Shown: positions 26,669 through 35,588 of the stretch, one piece after another
Numbering within the stretch: the stretch's first letter is position 1
How the letters are laid out: every line of letters begins with the position of its first letter
Source of the DNA: Veillonella sp. DNF00869
GTDB taxonomy: Bacteria; Bacillota; Negativicutes; Veillonellales; Veillonellaceae
Assembly (NCBI RefSeq): GCF_001553345.1
Contig: NZ_KQ960771.1
Location: 200,315 to 264,314 of the forward strand
DNA: 64,000 nucleotides
Direction of reading: 5' to 3'
Notes under the pieces: model-generated
What the model was told of the DNA's origin: nothing
Databases searched by the model: none
What the model saw: only the letters and a program-made list of their open reading frames with translations
Made by a program: the position numbers and the translations under genes

Positions 26669-27664
26669 ATGAGTCAATCTAATACACACTTCTATTTACG
26701 CAATTATAAAGAGATTGTGAACAACTCCAAGCTTAGCGATAAGGCTAAGTCTAGTATTCTATTATCTAAAGCAGAAAATACTGTAGATGCCTACGAATCT
26801 GATTGGATGGATTTTGTGGATTGGTGTCAACATAAACAAGAATCTTTTTTTCCAAGCTCACCAGAAATCATCGTCAATTATATCAATGATTTAGCTGATT
26901 ATGCTAAAGCTAATACTATATCACGTCGCATTAGCGCCTTATCGGAAAACTTTAATGCTTCTGGTATTGAAAGTAACCCTTGTAGCGCTCCTATCGTTAA
27001 ACAAGCTATGCGAGGTATACGTCGGTCCTTAGGCACTTACCAACAAGGTAAAACGCCTGTACTATTGGATGATCTTATGGATATCATAGACTATATGGAA
27101 ACTGCCGATATAGCACCTATACAAAAACTACGTGATAAAGCTATATTATTATTAGGTTTTATGGGAGCTTTTCGACGTAGCGAATTATCGGCATTAACCG
27201 TAGAATGTTTAAAGTTTTTGCCACAAGGATTAGAAATCTTCGTATCCAGTTCAAAAGCTGACCAAGAAGGGCAAGGTGCTATCGTAGCAATACCATATAT
27301 CGAAAATGAGTCATTATGCGCTGTAAAGGCTGTCAAAGCATGGCTAAGATATGTTCCTATTACTACAGGTCCAGTTTTTAGAGGTTTTACGAAAAGTATG
27401 GGGATACGAAAAACTGCTATCAGCGATAAAAGCATTGCTGATATTGTAAAATACTATATGGCAGCTATTGGTGAAGATCCATCCTTATATGGAGCTCACA
27501 GTCTACGTCATGGCTTTGCTACTACCGCAGCTCATCATGGCGTGGAAGAACGTAATATTATGAAACAAACTCGACACCATAGTGTCAATATGGTACGGCG
27601 ATATATTAATGAAGCCAATAAATTTGTAGATAATCCTATATCTTCTATATTCAAGCCTAAATAA
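26669..27664 (+). CDS. tyrosine recombinase / integrase (Xer-like)
   Basis: A 331-residue site-specific recombinase. A SAM-like N-terminal DNA-binding domain (about 30-120) precedes the catalytic domain with R169 (AFRRSEL), K196, H277-x-x-R280 (HSLRHG), H303/H304 and nucleophile Y312. All catalytic residues are present. ATG 26669 follows GAGGTG. It stands alone among core genes with no phage, plasmid or IS genes beside it, so it may serve the chromosome (Xer-type) or its own palindrome; a relic of an integrated element is the alternative. Confidence 0.85.
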   Translation: MSQSNTHFYLRNYKEIVNNSKLSDKAKSSILLSKAENTVDAYESDWMDFVDWCQHKQESFFPSSPEIIVNYINDLADYAKANTISRRISALSENFNASGIESNPCSAPIVKQAMRGIRRSLGTYQQGKTPVLLDDLMDIIDYMETADIAPIQKLRDKAILLLGFMGAFRRSELSALTVECLKFLPQGLEIFVSSSKADQEGQGAIVAIPYIENESLCAVKAVKAWLRYVPITTGPVFRGFTKSMGIRKTAISDKSIADIVKYYMAAIGEDPSLYGAHSLRHGFATTAAHHGVEERNIMKQTRHHSVNMVRRYINEANKFVDNPISSIFKPK

Positions 27665-27793
27665 CACCATATTAACTACATATTACTTGAGTTAGATGAT
27701 GTATATTGAATCTCTATATAGGCGTACATAGACTATATAATACAGAAAATAATCAGATACAATTCTGTCTCCAAAACATGAGAAAGAACAGAC

Positions 27794-27846
27794 AAAAAAG
27801 ACTGCATACCCCTATGAATAATACATAGGATATACAGTCTTTTTAT
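27794..27846. terminator. bidirectional terminator between convergent genes
   Basis: AAAAGACTG (27796-27804) pairs with CAGTCTTTT (27835-27843) with an inner stem CCTATG/CATAGG. A-rich and T-rich flanks let it work in both directions, ending the recombinase gene and the LysM gene. Confidence 0.7.
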
Positions 27847-27901
27847 TCTATCATTCAATATATATATTTTAATATTTTACCGAACATACACATGCTATAA
27901 T

Positions 27902-28219
27902 TTAATTATTTGCCCAAGCTGTAATAAAACCGAACATAGTTTTTTCTTTCAGTGTAGGAATCATTAAAGTTTCTCCAGCACGTAATGCCTTACCATGTTG
28001 TAAATGATTAATTTCTTCTATAGCGACTATATACTCACGAATATCAATATCTTCAGTTTGTGCCAATGCCTTTTGAGAGATACTCCATAAGGTATCCCCA
28101 GCATCTACTTGTACAGCTTTAATATTTTGAGTATCCATCTCTAATGTTGTAGTATTAATCATACCATTTACTACAAATACCATAGCTACCATTACTAAAA
28201 TAGAAAATAATTTATTCAT
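27902..28219 (-). CDS. LysM-domain membrane protein, YneA-like SOS division inhibitor candidate
   Basis: A 105-residue protein: hydrophobic membrane anchor at about 4-20, a short linker, then one LysM domain (about 35-89; VDAGDTLWSISQKA, LRAGETLMIP). LysM binds peptidoglycan. It is divergent from lexA across a short gap, exactly as yneA is in Bacillus, where YneA delays cell division during the SOS response. A LexA-box-like sequence lies within its promoter. The function is inferred from architecture and position. Confidence 0.75.
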   Translation of the reverse strand: MNKLFSILVMVAMVFVVNGMINTTTLEMDTQNIKAVQVDAGDTLWSISQKALAQTEDIDIREYIVAIEEINHLQHGKALRAGETLMIPTLKEKTMFGFITAWANN

Positions 28220-28283
28220 AATATATACCTCTCTCTAATAATATCGAACAAAATAAATAGTACATCTGTTTGTTTATGTTCAT

Positions 28284-28313
28284 ATTTTAACACACATACA
28301 AATGTTCGGTCAA
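28284..28313 (-). promoter_or_regulatory. promoter of the LysM gene
   Basis: On the minus strand TTGACC (28308-28313) and TAAAAT (28284-28289) are 18 bp apart. The candidate LexA box fills the spacer, so LexA would repress this gene directly. Confidence 0.5.
28295..28308. promoter_or_regulatory. candidate LexA (SOS) box
   Basis: CATACAAATGTTCG, read on the minus strand as CGAAC-ATTT-GTATG. One half matches the Firmicutes consensus CGAAC-N4-GTTCG exactly, and the other differs at two positions. Its place between the LysM and lexA genes supports the call. A weaker AGAAC half site overlaps the lexA -35 region near 28326. Confidence 0.5.
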
Positions 28314-28336
28314 GCATAATTTTTTAGAACGCATAT

Positions 28337-28365
28337 TTGACAATTTTCGATATTAAATTTATAAT
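28337..28365 (+). promoter_or_regulatory. consensus promoter of lexA
   Basis: TTGACA (28337-28342), a 17-bp spacer and TATAAT (28360-28365): both hexamers match the consensus fully. The predicted start lies about 40 bases before the TTG start codon. Confidence 0.75.
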
Positions 28366-28416
28366 AGGTATATATGAATTAAGTTCCATAATACTGTAGA
28401 ATGAGAGGTTATTCCC

Positions 28417-29097
28417 TTGAGACGTCCTGCCACTGATATAAATAGCAAACAACAAAGAATATTAGATTTTATTATTGAAAGTTTACAACAGCGCTATCGC
28501 TGCCCAAGTGTTCGTGAAATTGGCGATCATATGGGGTTAAGCTCCACTTCTACTGTTCAAAGTCATTTAAATACATTAGAAAAATTTGGCTATATTACTC
28601 GTGATGCTAATAAGAATCGCTCTATTACCGTTGTAAATATGCCTGATGTACCTGCTTTAGAAATGGATGAAGAAACTCACGAAGTTACGTCAAGTCCTGA
28701 ATTTAATTTTTTAGAGGCTGGCCTTCGTCGTGTCCCTTTGATTGGAACTGTACAAGCAGGTCTTCCTGTAACGGCTATTGAGAACCGTGAAGATGAGTTC
28801 GTATTACCTACTGCTCTATTAGGTAGCTCTGAATGCTTCTTATTACGTGTTCGTGGCGAATCCATGCGCGATATCGGTATGTATGAAGGTGATTTGCTTA
28901 TCGTTCGCAATCAATCCACTGCCAACAATGGGGATATCGTAGTTGCTCGAATTGATGATGAAGCCACTGTGAAACGCTTTTATAAAGAATCTGACCATAT
29001 TCGTTTAATGCCAGAAAACGAAGAGTTTCAGCCTATCATCACACGTAATTGTGTGATTGAAGGTCGAGTGATTGGGCTCATTCGTGACCATATTTAA
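28417..29097 (+). CDS. lexA: SOS repressor LexA
   Basis: A 226-residue repressor-protease. The N-terminal winged helix (about 10-70; SVREIGDHMGLSSTSTVQSHL) is followed by the self-cleavage site A114-G115, catalytic Ser149 (GESM) and Lys186. RecA filaments trigger self-cleavage and release SOS genes. The start is TTG, with GAGAGG eight bases upstream. The divergent LysM gene shares its regulatory region. Confidence 0.95.
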   Translation: MRRPATDINSKQQRILDFIIESLQQRYRCPSVREIGDHMGLSSTSTVQSHLNTLEKFGYITRDANKNRSITVVNMPDVPALEMDEETHEVTSSPEFNFLEAGLRRVPLIGTVQAGLPVTAIENREDEFVLPTALLGSSECFLLRVRGESMRDIGMYEGDLLIVRNQSTANNGDIVVARIDDEATVKRFYKESDHIRLMPENEEFQPIITRNCVIEGRVIGLIRDHI

Positions 29098-29112
29098 TCT
29101 AATATAATAAAA

Positions 29113-29149
29113 AAAAGATAGTAGTCTTTAATAAGACTACTATCTTTTT
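29113..29149. terminator. bidirectional terminator between lexA and dapA
   Basis: A 16-bp perfect stem, AAAAGATAGTAGTCTT (29113-29128) with its complement at 29133-29148, a TAAT loop, and A and T runs at the two sides. It ends both convergent transcripts. Confidence 0.8.
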
Positions 29150-29161
29150 CTTTTTAAATTT

Positions 29162-30046
29162 TTATTGTTTATATGATTCTATAGCTGCATCGATGATCTG
29201 CGCTTCTTCTACAGATGGATCACATAACGGTAATAGTAATGGCCCTGTTGTAAATCCTAATTGCTTCATCGCATATTTTACAGGAATAGGATTTGTGGTA
29301 ATAAACATAGCTTTTAAGATAGGTACCAAGGATAGCTCAATAGCTCTTGCTTCTTTTACCTTTCCTTGTCTGAATAATCCTATCATCTCTTGCATTTCAT
29401 TTCCTACAATATGTGCGGCCACAGAAATAACTCCGGCTCCTCCATTTTGTATCACATCTAATGTTAATGCATCATCACCAGAATAAATCATGAAATCATC
29501 ACTTGGTAGTAATGCACGAATTTGTTGAGTAATACTAATATCACCTGTAGCTTCTTTAATAGATGTAATATTAGGGCATTCATTAGCTAATCTAGCTACT
29601 GTTTGTGGTTCTATACGACCACCTGTTCGACCCGGTACATTATATAGCATAACAGGTAAATCAGTACTGTCTGCAACTGCTTTAAAATGTAAATAACAAC
29701 CTTCTTGATTGGGTTTGTTATAATATGGTACCACAGCCATCACGCCATGAACACCAGTATGGCTAGCAGCCTTCGTTAAAGCGATCGATTTTTTAGTAGA
29801 ATTACTACCTGTATTCGCAATAATGCTAGCACGATGACCATACTCTTTAGCGATTAATGTAAATAGCTCAAGTTTATCACGATCATCAATATTTGGGCCT
29901 TCACCAGTAGTGCCACATACAATTAAGCCATCAGAACCATTGTCCAACAAGTATCCGGCTAGACGTAGTGCTTCTTGAAAATTTACATGACCATCGTCAG
30001 TAAAAGGAGTGATCATTGCTGTTAAGATATTTCCAAATGTTGTCAT
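29162..30046 (-). CDS. dapA: 4-hydroxy-tetrahydrodipicolinate synthase
   Basis: A 294-residue aldolase-type enzyme that condenses pyruvate with aspartate semialdehyde in lysine and diaminopimelate synthesis. The Schiff-base Lys164 (SIKEATGD), Tyr135 in LYNVPGRTGG, Arg140 and the TT pair in CGTTGEG are present. It is last of the apparent dapB-asd-dapA group and lies 24 bases downstream of asd. Confidence 0.96.
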   Translation of the reverse strand: MTTFGNILTAMITPFTDDGHVNFQEALRLAGYLLDNGSDGLIVCGTTGEGPNIDDRDKLELFTLIAKEYGHRASIIANTGSNSTKKSIALTKAASHTGVHGVMAVVPYYNKPNQEGCYLHFKAVADSTDLPVMLYNVPGRTGGRIEPQTVARLANECPNITSIKEATGDISITQQIRALLPSDDFMIYSGDDALTLDVIQNGGAGVISVAAHIVGNEMQEMIGLFRQGKVKEARAIELSLVPILKAMFITTNPIPVKYAMKQLGFTTGPLLLPLCDPSVEEAQIIDAAIESYKQ

Positions 30047-30070
30047 CTTAGCACCCCCTGAAATATATAA

Positions 30071-31102
30071 TTAGAAAGATTGATGTTCTACCAAGTATTC
30101 TGCAATTTGTAATGCATTTAATGCAGCACCCTTACGAATTTGATCTCCTACAATCCAAAAATTCATAGCATGCTCGTTAAATAAATCTTTACGAATACGG
30201 CCGATTTCACAATCATTTTGATTCGATGTATATAAAGGCATTGGATATTCTTGTGCTGCTGGATTATCGTTCACACGTAAACCAGGGAATTTTTCACAAG
30301 CAGCTTTGAAATCTTCTACAGATACTGGAGACTCTGTCTTTACTAATACAGATTCAGAATGAGAACGATATACTGGTACACGTACTGTAGTCGATACTAC
30401 AGCAATAGTGTCATCATGGAAAATCTTTTGTGTTTCCAATACCATTTTCATTTCTTCTTTAGAGTATCCATTTTCCATGAATACATCAATTTGCGGAATT
30501 AAATTAAAAGCGATTGGATAATGTTTGTCCATAGAGCCTGTAGGTAATAAATTAGCTACCATATCTTCCCCTGCAACATGTTGAGCTACTTGGGAATCTA
30601 ATTCTTCAATCCCCTCTTTGCCAGCGCCAGATACAGCTTGGTATGTGCTGACAACAACACGTTTAATAGGAGATAAGTCATGCAATGGCTTTAATCCTAA
30701 AGCCATGATAATAGTAGAACAATTAGGATTAGCAATAATACCTTTATGTGTATCAATATCCTCTGGGTTTACTTCAGGTACTACTAATGGAACGTCTGGA
30801 TCCATACGGAAAGCGCTGGAGTTATCGATAACAATAGCACCACGTTTAGCAGCTTCTGGAGCCAATGTTTTAGAAATAGAACCTCCTGCAAATAAAGCAA
30901 TATCTACACCTTCAAAAGATTCTGGTTTTGCCTCTTCCACCACATACTCTTTTCCATCTACTGTTAAAACTTTACCCGCAGAACGAGCAGATGCTAATAG
31001 TTTAATGCTTTCATAAGGAAATTTACGTTCTTCAATTAATGTAATAAACTCTTGTCCTACTGCACCAGTAGCACCTAATATGGCTAAATGAGGTTTTCTC
31101 AT
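30071..31102 (-). CDS. asd: aspartate-semialdehyde dehydrogenase
   Basis: A 343-residue NADP-dependent enzyme that reduces aspartyl phosphate to the semialdehyde, the branch point to lysine and to threonine. It has an N-terminal Rossmann loop GATGAVGQ, catalytic Cys128 in NPNCST, and ISGAGKEG-like YQAVSGAGKEG. It feeds dapA and dapB here and hom and thrB at 52-54 kb. A 91-bp gap separates it from dapB. Confidence 0.95.
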   Translation of the reverse strand: MRKPHLAILGATGAVGQEFITLIEERKFPYESIKLLASARSAGKVLTVDGKEYVVEEAKPESFEGVDIALFAGGSISKTLAPEAAKRGAIVIDNSSAFRMDPDVPLVVPEVNPEDIDTHKGIIANPNCSTIIMALGLKPLHDLSPIKRVVVSTYQAVSGAGKEGIEELDSQVAQHVAGEDMVANLLPTGSMDKHYPIAFNLIPQIDVFMENGYSKEEMKMVLETQKIFHDDTIAVVSTTVRVPVYRSHSESVLVKTESPVSVEDFKAACEKFPGLRVNDNPAAQEYPMPLYTSNQNDCEIGRIRKDLFNEHAMNFWIVGDQIRKGAALNALQIAEYLVEHQSF

Positions 31103-31193
31103 AGTGACTCCTTAATATTAATAACTTAATGTATAGTTATATGTATTATACTATTTAAGTTTTTCTTTAGCAAGAATTATATAGAATATAGAA

Positions 31194-31988
31194 TTATAAA
31201 TAATGTTCTAATCCATAAGTTAAGCCTGCAAAATCTTTGATTTTTTTACAAGCTAATACCACACCAGGCATAAAGGATAAGCGACTTAATGAATCATGAC
31301 GAATCACCAATGTTTCATCATATCCACCAAAAATAACTTCTTGATGTGCCACATAACCTGGCAAACGGACACTGTGAATTGTCACATCATCCACCTTAGC
31401 ACCTCGAGCACCTGGTAGACTCTCACGAGTTAAATCTTCAGCAGCTTTCACATTGGCTTTTTGTTTTGCATCATTGATCAATTTAGCCGTTAATACAGCT
31501 GTACCAGAAGGTGCATCATATTTATGATTATGATGTAATTCAATAATCTCCACATCTGGAAAATACGGAGCTAGTTCCGCTGCCGTTTTCATCATCATCA
31601 CCGCACCTAACGAGAAATTAGGAGCTACCAAACAATTCGCATTATGTGCTCTACCAATGGAATCTAATTCTTGGCGCTGTGCTTCTGTAAGACCAGTTGT
31701 ACCAATCACAACGTGAATTCCTTTTGTTATCATAAGTTTTGCATTTTCAAAAATAATGGCTGGTGTTGTAAAGTCCACAATCACATCTGGATGTACGGCT
31801 TCAATAGCTTCCTCTAATTGACTGTAGATTTTACAGTCTAAAGGACTAGTGCCCATAAATTCACTAACATCTTTACCTCCATGGCTAGGATCTACCCCCC
31901 CCACTAAGGTTAACTCTGTATCATTATGAACAGCTTTTAGAACCTCACGGCCCATTTTGCCAGCTGCTCCATTTACTAAAACTTTCAT
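31194..31988 (-). CDS. dapB: 4-hydroxy-tetrahydrodipicolinate reductase
   Basis: A 264-residue reductase acting after DapA. It has the nucleotide loop GAAGKMGRE at the N-terminus, IGTTGLTE, and the family signature ELHHNHKYDAPSGTA with its catalytic His and Lys. It begins eight bases after recN, so it belongs to the long minus-strand block. Confidence 0.96.
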   Translation of the reverse strand: MKVLVNGAAGKMGREVLKAVHNDTELTLVGGVDPSHGGKDVSEFMGTSPLDCKIYSQLEEAIEAVHPDVIVDFTTPAIIFENAKLMITKGIHVVIGTTGLTEAQRQELDSIGRAHNANCLVAPNFSLGAVMMMKTAAELAPYFPDVEIIELHHNHKYDAPSGTAVLTAKLINDAKQKANVKAAEDLTRESLPGARGAKVDDVTIHSVRLPGYVAHQEVIFGGYDETLVIRHDSLSRLSFMPGVVLACKKIKDFAGLTYGLEHYL

Positions 31989-31996
31989 TGTTCCTC

Positions 31997-33673
31997 CTAG
32001 AGTAATTCCTGTTGAAAGTATTGAATCATTTCTTTTGCTGTTTCTAAGGCTGTATCTGAGAAAGATTGGCCTGACATCATACGGGCAATTTGTGCAACAC
32101 GTTCCTCTTCTGAAAGGATGGTAACTTTAGAAATAGTTCGACCTTCTTCTTCTACCTTATGTAGATGATAATGTTGTTTTGCCACGCTTGCTGTTTGTGG
32201 TAAGTGCGTAATACAGAATACTTGGCTATCAGAACTTAACTGTAGAATTTGTTTAGCCACTTGTAAGGCTATATCACCGCTAATACCTACATCAATTTCG
32301 TCAAATACTAAAGTCTTACGTGTTGCTTTATTAAATACGGATTTAAAAGCTAAGGCGATACGCGCTAATTCACCACCAGAGGCAACTTTATGCAGTGGTA
32401 ATAAAGCTTCCCCTGCATTGGCAGAAAATAATAGCTCTATCCGACTCGCTCCCAAGGGAGATAAAGTTTCAGTACCTTCTATGACAAATTCTAACTTTGC
32501 TTTTGGCATACCTAATTGAGTTAAATTTTGCTGTAAGGCATCAGTAATCTCTTTATGATGAGCATAACGTATTTTTGTAAGCCTTTCTAAAGCTTGTAAT
32601 GCTTGTGTTTCTAAGGTTTCCACGCGTTCCACTAACTGCGATTCTTCACTTTCCTCTGATTCTAGTAGTTCTAATCGCGTTTGTGCCATTTCTTCAAAGG
32701 CCAAAATTTTTTCAATAGTATCTCCGTATTTACGTTTTAAATTGTATATAAGCGTGTCTCTCTCTTGTAAGTAAAAATAGCGTTCTTCGTCATAGCTAAT
32801 GGAATCACGGTATCTATCTAAAGCTTGTCCAGCTTCTTCTAATTGATAATACGCAGATCGCAATAACTCAGCTATTTCTTCCATATCCTTATCATATTTT
32901 ACAAGATCAGTCACTTCATTAGTAATACTATTCAAGCCATCAATAAGAGGAGTTCTGCCCCCATAGATACCATCATAACAACTAGAAATTGTAGATTGAA
33001 GATGCTCATAGTTATCTAATCTCTCTAATTCATCAGATACAGCTGTATCTTCATTAGTTTGTAATTGGGCTTCTTCAATTTCATCAATCTGAAAGCGCAA
33101 CATATCTAATTCACGAATTCTTTGTGCCGACTCTTCACGCAATGTTTCTAATTGTCGCTTTGCACTGGCATAGTCAGTATAGGCTACTACGTAATTTTCA
33201 TAAGCCTTCGTGGCATCATCATTATACGTATCTAAATAGATATGATGTGTATCCGGTAATAAGAGCTGTTGGTTACTATATTGACCATGAATATCTGCTA
33301 AATAGGTGCCGATTTCACGTAATGCCTTCAATGGAATCACTTGGTCATTAGCTAAAATTTGTGATTTACCGTTTCGATTAAAAGTTCTAGATAAAATTAA
33401 AGTATCTTCTTCTACTAAAATATTTTTATTTACTAATAACTCTTGTAATGCTGTATCTCCTGCAATATCAAAAGCGCCTTCAATCAGAAAAGAATCCTTC
33501 TCATGACGAATAAATTCACTACTAGCTCTTTCTCCTAATAGAATAGAAAACGCATCCATCAATATAGATTTACCAGAACCTGTTTCTCCAGTAAAAATTG
33601 TGATGCCCTTGGCAAACTCTAGCTGCATATGTTCGATGAGGGCAAAATTTTTAATCCCCATGCGTACTAGCAT
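31997..33673 (-). CDS. recN: DNA repair protein RecN
   Basis: A 558-residue SMC-like ATPase of double-strand break repair. Walker A GETGSGKS lies near residue 32, a long coiled coil (about 150-370) interrupts the ATPase halves, and the signature (KVASGGELARIALA) with Walker B (VFDEIDVGISG) lies near the C-terminus. It follows argR by one base, the order typical of Firmicutes. Confidence 0.95.
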   Translation of the reverse strand: MLVRMGIKNFALIEHMQLEFAKGITIFTGETGSGKSILMDAFSILLGERASSEFIRHEKDSFLIEGAFDIAGDTALQELLVNKNILVEEDTLILSRTFNRNGKSQILANDQVIPLKALREIGTYLADIHGQYSNQQLLLPDTHHIYLDTYNDDATKAYENYVVAYTDYASAKRQLETLREESAQRIRELDMLRFQIDEIEEAQLQTNEDTAVSDELERLDNYEHLQSTISSCYDGIYGGRTPLIDGLNSITNEVTDLVKYDKDMEEIAELLRSAYYQLEEAGQALDRYRDSISYDEERYFYLQERDTLIYNLKRKYGDTIEKILAFEEMAQTRLELLESEESEESQLVERVETLETQALQALERLTKIRYAHHKEITDALQQNLTQLGMPKAKLEFVIEGTETLSPLGASRIELLFSANAGEALLPLHKVASGGELARIALAFKSVFNKATRKTLVFDEIDVGISGDIALQVAKQILQLSSDSQVFCITHLPQTASVAKQHYHLHKVEEEGRTISKVTILSEEERVAQIARMMSGQSFSDTALETAKEMIQYFQQELL

Positions 33674-33674
33674 A

Positions 33675-34130
33675 TTAATCCCTCATTAAGTCTTGAATAC
33701 GGTCCAATACCATTTCTACACTTTCTACAGAATTACATATCAATAAAATTGTATCATCTCCAGCAATCGTACCTATAACTTCATGCCATTTTGCATGGTC
33801 AATAGCAAAGGCTACTGATTGCGCAGAACCAGGTAATGTATGTAATACGACTTGATTCAACACGTGGTCAATACGCAAAATGGAATCTTGGAATAAGCGA
33901 TTGATGCGTGTTCTAGATAACATAATATTTTCTTCTGGAGATAAGGCATATCGATATCGTCCATCTCCTGTAGGAACTTTAATTAACATCAATTCCTTAA
34001 TATCACGTGATACTGTTGCTTGTGTAACGGTAATCCCTTCTTCTACCAAGGCTTGCGCTAACTCTTCTTGTGTTTCAATAGCCTTAGTTTGAATAATTTC
34101 TTTTATCTTATTATAACGAAAACGTTTCAT
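33675..34130 (-). CDS. argR: arginine repressor ArgR
   Basis: A 151-residue regulator. The N-terminal winged helix (KRFRYNKIKEIIQTKAIETQEEL, VTQATVSRDIKEL) precedes the arginine-binding hexamerisation domain (GTIAGDDTILLIC). The ATG at 34130 has GGAGGAAA upstream and overlaps the mnmM stop codon as TAATG; a longer frame upstream lacks a ribosome site. It controls arginine metabolism genes elsewhere. Confidence 0.94.
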   Translation of the reverse strand: MKRFRYNKIKEIIQTKAIETQEELAQALVEEGITVTQATVSRDIKELMLIKVPTGDGRYRYALSPEENIMLSRTRINRLFQDSILRIDHVLNQVVLHTLPGSAQSVAFAIDHAKWHEVIGTIAGDDTILLICNSVESVEMVLDRIQDLMRD

Positions 34131-34705
34131 TATTTCCTCCGACGAATAATATATAAAATAGGCGGTTGATTCGCTTGATTTAATGGTCGCCATGTACTGC
34201 AGTGAAAATCTTTTTGACTAATAGAAGCTATATAGTCTTCTAAATCTTCTGCCTCTTTACGACCAGTTTCTGTTCCAGGATACGCTACAATGGTACATAA
34301 TCCATGTATTGAAAGTTTTTCTAATCCCTTTGATAAAGCTTTAATTGTTGATACAGATTGTGTCATAATTTGATGGTCTGCATTCGGTAAATACCCTAAA
34401 TTAGCTACCATTAAATCGATAGTAGATACAGGAAGTGTTTCCAGTGCACTATCATGTGACCCCAATATGAAATCCACTTGTTTTATAGCCTGTGGAAACT
34501 CTTTCAAAAGCTTTTCTTTCGTCCTTGTTAGTGCTACTTCTTGTATATCAATAGCATATACATGAGAATTTTTATGACAATGTGACAATAGATATACCGT
34601 GTCATGTCCATTGCCACAAGTAATATCTACAATAGTTCTAGCTGTAACTAGGGCGTCCAACCATAAGTGATGCTGAAAGTCTACACTATGGTGCAGAGGA
34701 ATCAT
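34130..34705 (-). CDS. class I SAM methyltransferase, MnmM (YtqB)-like
   Basis: A 191-residue Rossmann methyltransferase. The SAM loop is VDITCGNGHDT (about 26-36) and the motif IV region is LMVANLGYLPNAD. It matches the family formerly called putative rRNA methylase; the Bacillus member YtqB (MnmM) methylates nm5U34 in tRNA wobble positions. MnmA, encoded at 11105, thiolates the same base. The start overlaps the nadK stop by ATGA, so the genes are coupled. Confidence 0.8.
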   Translation of the reverse strand: MIPLHHSVDFQHHLWLDALVTARTIVDITCGNGHDTVYLLSHCHKNSHVYAIDIQEVALTRTKEKLLKEFPQAIKQVDFILGSHDSALETLPVSTIDLMVANLGYLPNADHQIMTQSVSTIKALSKGLEKLSIHGLCTIVAYPGTETGRKEAEDLEDYIASISQKDFHCSTWRPLNQANQPPILYIIRRRK

Positions 34706-35580
34706 AGAACCTCCTTAGATCGTGCGGTCAACTTTTTAAACAAGGTAGCAAAGAATTTTTGATCTTTAAATCGCACATATTTACAATATTGTGGGTGCGC
34801 TTCAATATGTAAAGAGTCAGTATTACCAAATTCGTAATCAAAAGTGCCATCCACAGAAATATGCAAGCTTTTCTGACGCTCTGGCATAGTAATATCAATT
34901 TTTGCACTTTCTTTTAGCACCAAAGATACGCCTTGCAATAAATGAGGGGCAATCGGTGTTACTATAAGAGAGCGATTATCTGGCGCCATAATAGGACCTC
35001 CAGCAGATAAGTTATACCCTGTAGACCCTGTGGAACACGCTACAATTAAACCGTCAGCAGGATACATTTGAGTATGTCCACCATTAATCGACAAATTAAT
35101 ACGAGCCATTTTACCCGATTCTGAGCGGGATACCACAATATCATTAATAGCCGGACGTAGCACACGTTCTCCTTCTGGAGTATGTAAAGTTCCCACTAAA
35201 TGAATGCGATCTTCCACATAAAAATCGCCTTTACTAATTCTTTCAATAGCCATCTCTAAGTTTTCAAGTTCTATTTGATTTAAGAAACCTAATTCCCCTA
35301 AATTAATACCACAAATTGGTACATTATATGAATAAATTTGACGTGCTAATTGAATAATCGTACCATCACCACCAAAACTAAATGCCATATCCAAATGTTC
35401 AAATATTTCCGGTCGTGATAGTAAGTGAGATTTTTCTATCCCCAACGCGCATACATCATGATGTTCTAATTCTTTAGGCATATAGACTTCTATACCATAT
35501 GTATGGCAATGAGTAATTGCTTGTGATAATATATCTCGAATATTCTCTTTTTTCATATTAGGAAAGAAACCGATTCTCAT
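34702..35580 (-). CDS. nadK: NAD kinase
   Basis: A 292-residue kinase making NADP from NAD. The family hallmarks GGDGT (SFGGDGTIIQLAR), the NE/D-like INDIVVSR segment and the glycine-rich STGSTGYNLSAGGPI are all present. It lies between tlyA and mnmM in the block. Confidence 0.95.
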   Translation of the reverse strand: MRIGFFPNMKKENIRDILSQAITHCHTYGIEVYMPKELEHHDVCALGIEKSHLLSRPEIFEHLDMAFSFGGDGTIIQLARQIYSYNVPICGINLGELGFLNQIELENLEMAIERISKGDFYVEDRIHLVGTLHTPEGERVLRPAINDIVVSRSESGKMARINLSINGGHTQMYPADGLIVACSTGSTGYNLSAGGPIMAPDNRSLIVTPIAPHLLQGVSLVLKESAKIDITMPERQKSLHISVDGTFDYEFGNTDSLHIEAHPQYCKYVRFKDQKFFATLFKKLTARSKEVL

Positions 35581-35588
35581 AGATCCTC

